A DNA stretch of 10,158 nucleotides from DATCVA01 sp036567205 (GTDB taxonomy: Bacteria > Pseudomonadota > Gammaproteobacteria > Burkholderiales > Burkholderiaceae_B). The stretch lies in contig DATCVA010000293.1 of NCBI GenBank assembly GCA_036567205.1, forward strand, positions 1-10,158, read 5' to 3'. Positions 6,038-10,158 of this stretch are shown here, piece by piece. Numbering within the stretch: position 1 is the stretch's first letter; the number at the start of each line of letters is the position of its first letter. A model generated the notes under the pieces. That model had not been told where the DNA came from. It searched no databases and worked only from the letters and a program-made list of their open reading frames with translations. A program made the position numbers and the translations under genes.

Positions 6038-6928
6038 ATGACATCCCACCGTCCCCCGTTCGTTTCCCTGCGTCTGGCCGGCAGTATTTTTGCCGTCGGC
6101 CTCGCCCTTGTGGCGGCGTTCGCGCTTCCGGGCGCCGGATCTACAAACCTTATCCATACTGAAGCCTCTAGTTTTTCGCCCATCGTTGTCTTCGAGCAGG
6201 GCGACGAGCGCTGCATGAACTTTGATAGTGTGCATGCCCCGGGGCGGCAAAGCTGCATCGACTTGCAAGCGCCCGACAAACTTGTGTTTGACTATACGCG
6301 CACGATGATGACCGCGCTGTTCGTAAAGCCTGACCCATCCAGTGTACTTATCGTAGGCCTGGGCGGCGGCACTCTTTCGCGCGCGCTGGGCAAGGCGCTT
6401 CCGGAGGCAGTGATCGACACAGTGGAAATAGATCCCGCAGTAGCCAAAGTGGCGCAGCGGTTTTTCGGCTACAAGCAGGGCCCACGGCAGCGTCTTTTTC
6501 TTGAAGATGGCCGCGCCTTTATCGAGCGTGTGCACCGCGAAGGCCGGCACTACGATGTAGTCATGCTGGACGCGTTTGACGTGGATTATATTCCCGCGCA
6601 CTTGCTTACACGCGAATTTCTGCAGCATGTTCGCGCCATTCTGACGCCCAATGGCGTTCTGGTGGCAAATACGTTCTCGAGAAGCGCGGTGTACGCTCAA
6701 GAGTCTGCTACCTATGCTGATGTATTTGGCGATTTCTTTAATTTACGCGACGGCAACCGTGTAATCATCGCCACGCGGGGCACGCTGCCAGACACGGCTA
6801 CCCTCCAGGACAATGCCCATGCCGTTGCCAGCAAACTTAAACCTTTCGGTATTAATATAAAAAACCAGTTGCACATGTTTTCTACCGTTCGCGACTGGGA
6901 CGAAAATGCCCCGGTGCTGACCGATTAA
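6038..6928 (+). CDS. Spermidine-synthase-like methyltransferase-fold protein with N-terminal membrane anchor or signal
   Basis: The 296-residue product has a hydrophobic segment at about 14-31 after a short basic N-terminus, so it is probably anchored in the inner membrane or exported. The rest matches the Rossmann-type core of the spermidine/spermine synthase family: GLGGGTLSR (107-115) for the nucleoside cofactor, VEIDP (129-133), LEDGRAFI (155-162) and LDAFDVDYIP (177-186). The last segment keeps the Asp178-x-x-Asp181 spacing near the catalytic Asp of true aminopropyltransferases but lacks the usual Gly-Pro. Two cysteines (59 and 73) in the N-terminal beta region could form a disulfide if the domain faces the periplasm. 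No speD or other polyamine gene is nearby, so a classical cytoplasmic spermidine synthase role is doubtful and the substrate is unknown. The ATG has a weak AGG 8 bases upstream. Confidence 0.8.
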   Translation: MTSHRPPFVSLRLAGSIFAVGLALVAAFALPGAGSTNLIHTEASSFSPIVVFEQGDERCMNFDSVHAPGRQSCIDLQAPDKLVFDYTRTMMTALFVKPDPSSVLIVGLGGGTLSRALGKALPEAVIDTVEIDPAVAKVAQRFFGYKQGPRQRLFLEDGRAFIERVHREGRHYDVVMLDAFDVDYIPAHLLTREFLQHVRAILTPNGVLVANTFSRSAVYAQESATYADVFGDFFNLRDGNRVIIATRGTLPDTATLQDNAHAVASKLKPFGINIKNQLHMFSTVRDWDENAPVLTD

Positions 6929-6999
6929 CGCCTGTAGCCACGCATGTTATCGACTTCGCCTGTCTTACAAAAATAATGCCTGCGCTTCGCCTTCGCGTT

Positions 7000-7018
7000 C
7001 ATGCCTGGTCCAGACATG
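7000..7018. repeat. Near-perfect palindrome between convergent genes
   Basis: CATG-C-CTGG-T-CCAG-A-CATG reads the same on both strands except for one mismatched pair. It lies in the 115-base gap between the spermidine-synthase-like gene and the convergent thioesterase gene. A folded form would have only a very small loop and no T tract follows, so it is a poor intrinsic terminator. The rest of the gap shows nothing else. Confidence 0.3.
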
Positions 7019-7043
7019 GAATTACCATTGATTTGAAATGAAA

Positions 7044-7451
7044 CTATGCCACCAGCAACGCCTTGAATTCAGCCGGAACCGAGGCTCCTTTTAACTGCCC
7101 CTCTTCGTTGATCACTGCCCAGGCGCGCACCTCGAAACCAGTGGCAATCAGCCGTTCCCCGCACTTCACGGTATAGGCCACGCGCAAGCGCCGGTGCGCC
7201 CACTCTTCGATATCGGCATAAATAGTGACAACATCGTCATAACGAATGGGCGAACGGAAAGTCGCCCCAGTATCGACCAGCGGAGTGACGGCCCCATAGC
7301 GTGCGCGAATTTCACGCTGGCTTAGCCCTTTGCTGCGCAACATGCCATGATAGGTGCAATCAAACCAATAAAAAAAATTGGGATAAAAAACGATACCCGC
7401 TTCATCACAATCTCCCCACTCTATAGTCAGGTTACGTTCAAACTGCGCCAT
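7044..7451 (-). CDS. 4-hydroxybenzoyl-CoA thioesterase family (hotdog fold) acyl-CoA thioesterase
   Basis: This 135-residue cytoplasmic protein has the family motif EWGDCDEAGIVFYPNFFYWFD near its N-terminus (11-31). It closely follows the form in Pseudomonas 4-hydroxybenzoyl-CoA thioesterase (FGDCDPAGIVWYPN), with Asp16 in the place of that enzyme's catalytic Asp17. Later family features include TPLVDTGATFRSPIRYDDVVTI and the C-terminal VPAEF. The enzyme hydrolyses an acyl- or aroyl-CoA thioester. No aromatic degradation genes are near, so the substrate is open and it could be a YbgC-like housekeeping thioesterase. The frame stays open to a TTG six codons further upstream, but I chose the ATG at 7451, which matches family length and has GGAG 10 bases upstream. 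Confidence 0.88.
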   Translation of the reverse strand: MAQFERNLTIEWGDCDEAGIVFYPNFFYWFDCTYHGMLRSKGLSQREIRARYGAVTPLVDTGATFRSPIRYDDVVTIYADIEEWAHRRLRVAYTVKCGERLIATGFEVRAWAVINEEGQLKGASVPAEFKALLVA

Positions 7452-7550
7452 GGCCGGCTTGCTCCACAAAAAGTCTGATCATAGCCTCTCTTCCGCAGTC
7501 TTGCCGCCCTTGCCGTTGTCTAAAGCAAACGCCCTGCCGACAAGTTGCAT

Positions 7551-7566
7551 ACAGATACAAATCTGT
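7551..7566. promoter_or_regulatory. Inverted repeat ACAGAT-ACAA-ATCTGT, candidate operator
   Basis: Two exact 6-base inverted copies flank a 4-base centre. The site lies 85 bases downstream of the TTG region of the thioesterase gene and about 110 bases upstream of the bioB -35 box, in the divergent gap. It does not match the E. coli BirA operator half-site (TTGTAAACC). It may be a binding site for an unidentified regulator of either gene. Confidence 0.35.
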
Positions 7567-7677
7567 CTTCCAATCAAATTACGCGATGTACGGCAAAGTA
7601 GCGCGGCCGAAACGATTGATTTCACCAAAATCGGCCAACTTCACGCATTTCGCCAACAAAATACGGCTTTATCCTGC

Positions 7678-7706
7678 TTGAACTACGCCAACACTCAACC
7701 TACTAT
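7678..7706 (+). promoter_or_regulatory. Sigma70-type promoter for bioB
   Basis: TTGAAC (7678-7683) and TACTAT (7701-7706) are separated by exactly 17 bases and each match four or five of six consensus positions. Transcription would begin near 7713 and give a leader of about 20 bases before the bioB ATG. The rest of the 282-base gap (7452-7733) shows only the palindrome at 7551-7566. No BirA-type operator or riboswitch is visible. Confidence 0.55.
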
Positions 7707-7733
7707 GGCGGCTCCCCAGCCAGAATAGTTACC

Positions 7734-8777
7734 ATGCAAAGCACGTCATCCCCGGCCGTTTACCCACCACTCAGCGCCATCGAACCCTGGACAGTCAAAG
7801 CGGTAGTCGCGCTTTATGAACTACCCCTGCTCGATTTGTTATTTCAGGCACAAAACGTACATCGCAAGCACCACGAATCCAATTCGATTCAGCTTTCAAG
7901 CCTGCTTTCCATCAAAACCGGCGGCTGTCCCGAGGACTGCACCTACTGTCCGCAATCGGCTCGCTATGACACCCCAGTCGAAAAAGATGCGCTTCTGCCT
8001 CTGTACGACGTAATTGAAGCAGCCCGTCAGGCCAAGGCCGCAGGCGCACAGCGCTTTTGCATGGGCGCAGCATGGCGCTCGCCGAAAGCGCATCAAATTG
8101 AAGCAGTCGCCGAAATGGTAGCGGCAGTTAAAGAGCTGGGGCTGGAAACATGCGTAACGCTCGGTATGTTGAAGGATGGGCAAGCCCGGCAGCTTAAAGC
8201 GGCGGGACTGGACTATTACAACCATAACCTGGACACGTCCCCTGAATTCTATGGCCACATCGTCTCCACGCGAACCTACCAGGACAGGCTCGACACGCTC
8301 GTCCGCGTACGCGATGCCGGCCTGAATGTCTGTTGCGGCGGAATCGTAGGCCTGGGAGAAACACGCAGCGTCCGCGCCGGCCTGATCGCACAGCTGGCCA
8401 ATTTATCGCCCTATCCTGAATCGGTACCCATCAATAGCCTGGTCAAAGTTGAAGGCACCCCGTTGCATGACACACCCGATATAGATCCCTTCGAGTTCGT
8501 GCGCACTATTGCGATAGCCCGCATCACCATGCCCAAAGCCGCCGTACGCTTATCGGCTGGCCGCGAACAAATGAGCGATAGCCTTCAGGCACTGTGTTTT
8601 CTGGGCGGTGCGAATTCTATTTTTTATGGCGACAAGCTACTTACTACCGGCAATCCGCAACTTGTGGAAGACCGTGCACTATTCAAGCGTCTGGGCTTGC
8701 AGGCCGCAGGGCAAGCCGCCATGCTCGGCAGCATCGAATCCCCTATTGCCGCCCCGGCTCACCCTGTCTGCGCCTAA
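7734..8777 (+). CDS. bioB: Biotin synthase (radical SAM), converts dethiobiotin to biotin
   Basis: This 347-residue cytoplasmic enzyme inserts sulfur into dethiobiotin in the last step of biotin synthesis. The radical-SAM cluster motif is GGCPEDCTYCPQS, with Cys65, Cys69 and Cys72. The [2Fe-2S] sulfur-donor ligands are Cys109 (FCMGAAWR), Cys140 (ETCVTLGML), Cys200 (NVCCGGIVGLGE) and Arg272 (VRLSAGR). All seven sit exactly 12 residues later than their E. coli counterparts, so the enzyme looks fully functional. YNHNLDTS and NSLVKVEGTPL are further BioB signatures. The ATG at 7734 is close to a good promoter but has only a poor ribosome binding site. No bioA, bioF or bioD is in the window, so bioB is split from the rest of the pathway here. 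A transporter gene follows after 14 bases. Confidence 0.97.
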   Translation: MQSTSSPAVYPPLSAIEPWTVKAVVALYELPLLDLLFQAQNVHRKHHESNSIQLSSLLSIKTGGCPEDCTYCPQSARYDTPVEKDALLPLYDVIEAARQAKAAGAQRFCMGAAWRSPKAHQIEAVAEMVAAVKELGLETCVTLGMLKDGQARQLKAAGLDYYNHNLDTSPEFYGHIVSTRTYQDRLDTLVRVRDAGLNVCCGGIVGLGETRSVRAGLIAQLANLSPYPESVPINSLVKVEGTPLHDTPDIDPFEFVRTIAIARITMPKAAVRLSAGREQMSDSLQALCFLGGANSIFYGDKLLTTGNPQLVEDRALFKRLGLQAAGQAAMLGSIESPIAAPAHPVCA

Positions 8778-8791
8778 GGCGATCCTCTGAC

Positions 8792-9640
8792 ATGTATACC
8801 CTGATTATTAGCGTCATGTGCAGTGTTGCCGTCTCCATTCTGCTAAAAGTGGCCCGACGGCAAGAGATCCATATCGGCCAGGCTATTGCGGTCAATTATG
8901 TCGTCGCGGCGGGCCTCTGTCTGGTGCTGCTGCAACCCCACCCCGGCACACTCTTGTCGCCCGCTACGCCGTGGTGGATATTAATTGCACTGGGCGTGCT
9001 GCTGCCTACAGTTTTTCTGGCAATGGCCGGTGCTGTCCGGCACGCCGGTATCGTGCTGAGCGACGCCGCACAGCGGCTGTCCTTATTCATTCCACTGATT
9101 GCAGCCTTTGCGATATTTGGCGAAGCATATTCGGCCAGTAAGCTGGGTGGAATTGCGTTGGCGCTAATTGCACTGCTATGCCTGTTAAGCCGGCCGCGCG
9201 CACAACGGGGCACAGGCGAAACGGCAATCTGCGCTCTACTCCTGCTATGTGTCTGGGTCGGCTACGGCACGATCGACGTTTTATTCAAGCAACTGGCTAA
9301 AAGCGGTGCGGCATTTTCAAGCAGCCTGTTTACCGCCTTCGTCCTGGCTGGCATTGTCATTTTTCTGTATCTGTTTCTTCAACGCACTAAATGGACGCGA
9401 CGCAATCTACTGGCGGGGATCCTGCTGGGGCTACTGAACTTTAGTAATATTTATTTTTACATCCGCGCCCATCAGGTTTTCCCTGGCAATCCAACGCTGG
9501 TGTTCTCGACCATGAATATCGGTGTGATTTCCCTGGGAGCAATTGTAGGCGCCGGCTTCTTCAAGGAAAAGCTCTCGTGGCTGAATGGCCTTGGCATTGC
9601 CCTGGCCATCAGCGCCATTGTCGTGCTGATTCCGCGCTAG
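8792..9640 (+). CDS. EamA/DMT-superfamily inner-membrane transporter
   Basis: The 282-residue product is almost wholly hydrophobic, with about ten membrane segments in two similar halves (about 1-135 and 140-282), the usual EamA (drug/metabolite transporter) layout and size. The second half ends with FFKEKLSWLNGLGIALAISAIVVL, a form typical of the last two helices of the family, and FAIFGEAYSASKLGGIALALIALL in the first half is its internal copy. The substrate cannot be read from the sequence. The frame is open well upstream into bioB, but the ATG at 8792 begins the first membrane helix. An AAGG lies 12 bases upstream, overlapping the bioB stop. The 14-base gap to bioB suggests one transcript, which makes transport of biotin, a precursor or a related metabolite a guess worth keeping. 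It converges with the MFS gene 6 bases away. Confidence 0.88.
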   Translation: MYTLIISVMCSVAVSILLKVARRQEIHIGQAIAVNYVVAAGLCLVLLQPHPGTLLSPATPWWILIALGVLLPTVFLAMAGAVRHAGIVLSDAAQRLSLFIPLIAAFAIFGEAYSASKLGGIALALIALLCLLSRPRAQRGTGETAICALLLLCVWVGYGTIDVLFKQLAKSGAAFSSSLFTAFVLAGIVIFLYLFLQRTKWTRRNLLAGILLGLLNFSNIYFYIRAHQVFPGNPTLVFSTMNIGVISLGAIVGAGFFKEKLSWLNGLGIALAISAIVVLIPR

Positions 9641-9646
9641 TGCAAT

Positions 9647-10158
9647 TCAGGCAGCCTCGACGGGAGGCGTTTGCTCGTACGATACATCGGTATCGAGGTC
9701 GACGCGCGGATCAAGCGCGGCAACCGTCGAGGTTGCCTGCTGTTCAGCCATGGGCACGAAATGTGTCGGGGCGTCTTCGGTCAGGTTGATGCCCGTCACG
9801 CGCTGTGGTCGAACGAACAGAACCATGACGGCCGCGCCGGCCGATGAAAAAATAAAAAGCATGCCAGCGTTGAATTCGCGCATCAAGGTGCCGGCAATTA
9901 GCGGCCCTACACATGCACCCAGACCGTAAGCCATCAATAAAATGCCGCTAAGGCCGACCCGGTGGTCCGGCTCCACGTTGTCATTGGCAAAGGCGGCGCC
10001 TATTGGGTACAACGTAAACTGCAAAATACCCAATACGCAAGAAAGAAGTATAAGCGCCCAATACGGCAGCACCCAGAACCCCCATAAAGGAATCGCCAAC
10101 AGCATTAAAAATAAAGCATTAATACGGATCAGGCCCACACGATTTACACGATCGGCCA
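9647..10158 (-). CDS. MFS transporter, YcaD-like, C-terminal part (gene continues past the right edge)
   Basis: The frame is open through the window edge, so the N-terminal half lies outside. The first readable residues, ADRVNRVGLIRI, resemble the cytoplasmic ADR-x-x-R loop motif that follows an MFS helix. About five membrane helices follow, with LYPIGAAFANDNVEPDHRVGLSG and LLMAYGLGACVGPLIAGTLM, which closely follow the order in the last helices of E. coli YcaD (function unproven). A hydrophilic tail of about 50 residues, rich in Thr, Asp and Glu, follows the last helix and ends the protein. A GTG at 10138 could be taken for a start, but it would leave half a transporter; I treat the gene as partial. 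The substrate is unknown. Confidence 0.85.
   Translation of the reverse strand, partial: ADRVNRVGLIRINALFLMLLAIPLWGFWVLPYWALILLSCVLGILQFTLYPIGAAFANDNVEPDHRVGLSGILLMAYGLGACVGPLIAGTLMREFNAGMLFIFSSAGAAVMVLFVRPQRVTGINLTEDAPTHFVPMAEQQATSTVAALDPRVDLDTDVSYEQTPPVEAA

Noticed and set aside
7452..7469. TTG start adding six residues to the thioesterase
   Set aside because: The ATG at 7451 gives the normal family length and has GGAG upstream.
8594..8791. N-terminal extension of the EamA transporter by 66 residues
   Set aside because: The extension is out-of-frame bioB coding sequence, is hydrophilic and Arg-rich, and sits ahead of an ATG that begins the first membrane helix.
9647..10138. A complete short membrane protein starting at GTG 10138
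   Set aside because: The frame is open to the window edge, the residues before the GTG fit an MFS cytoplasmic loop, and the remainder matches only the C-terminal half of YcaD-like transporters.
1..10158. CRISPR arrays, insertion sequences or phage modules
   Set aside because: No regularly spaced repeats, transposase or integrase motifs, or phage proteins were seen on either strand.

Overview
The window reads as ordinary chromosomal sequence from a betaproteobacterium, most likely Burkholderiales near the Alcaligenaceae (Bordetella, Pusillimonas or Advenella relatives). This placement is an inference from a BfrD-like TonB receptor, the general character of the proteins and a moderate GC content; no marker gene fixes it. 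Seven complete protein genes and one gene running off the right edge are well supported, along with the 3' end of a tRNA-Asp.

Left end (1-1294): the last 24 bases of tRNA-Asp, with its CCA encoded, are followed by a clear intrinsic terminator. Next comes a stretch with no convincing gene (66-329), then a minus-strand orphan gene for a small transglutaminase-like protein with a visible Cys-His-Asp set. A tRNA 3' end followed by an orphan gene is where integrated elements often sit, but no integrase or duplicated att site lies in the window. A 323-base spacer with several stem-loops separates this part from the iron genes.

Iron uptake and sensing (1295-5950): a minus-strand TonB-dependent catecholate-type siderophore receptor faces, across a 337-base intergenic region, a plus-strand OmpR/PhoB-type response regulator and a sensor histidine kinase that overlap by 4 bases (ATGA). 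This resembles PfeR-PfeS/PfeA and PirR-PirS/PirA of Pseudomonas, so the simplest reading is that the kinase senses the ferric siderophore or the low-iron state at the periplasm and the regulator switches on the divergent receptor. The intergenic region holds a 10-bp stem-loop in the receptor leader and a 12-bp palindrome.

Middle (5951-7733): an inner-membrane-anchored or exported spermidine-synthase-like protein (plus strand) converges with a 4-hydroxybenzoyl-CoA thioesterase-family protein (minus strand).

Right end (7734-10158): biotin synthase bioB with a good sigma70-type promoter, followed after 14 bases by an EamA/DMT-family membrane transporter, probably in one transcript. An MFS transporter of YcaD type, missing its N-terminal half at the window edge, converges on them from the right.

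I see no CRISPR array, insertion sequence, phage gene or recognisable new defence system. The most interesting items are the divergent two-component/receptor module with its structured leader, the transglutaminase-like orphan beside the tRNA, and the membrane-anchored polyamine-synthase-like protein.
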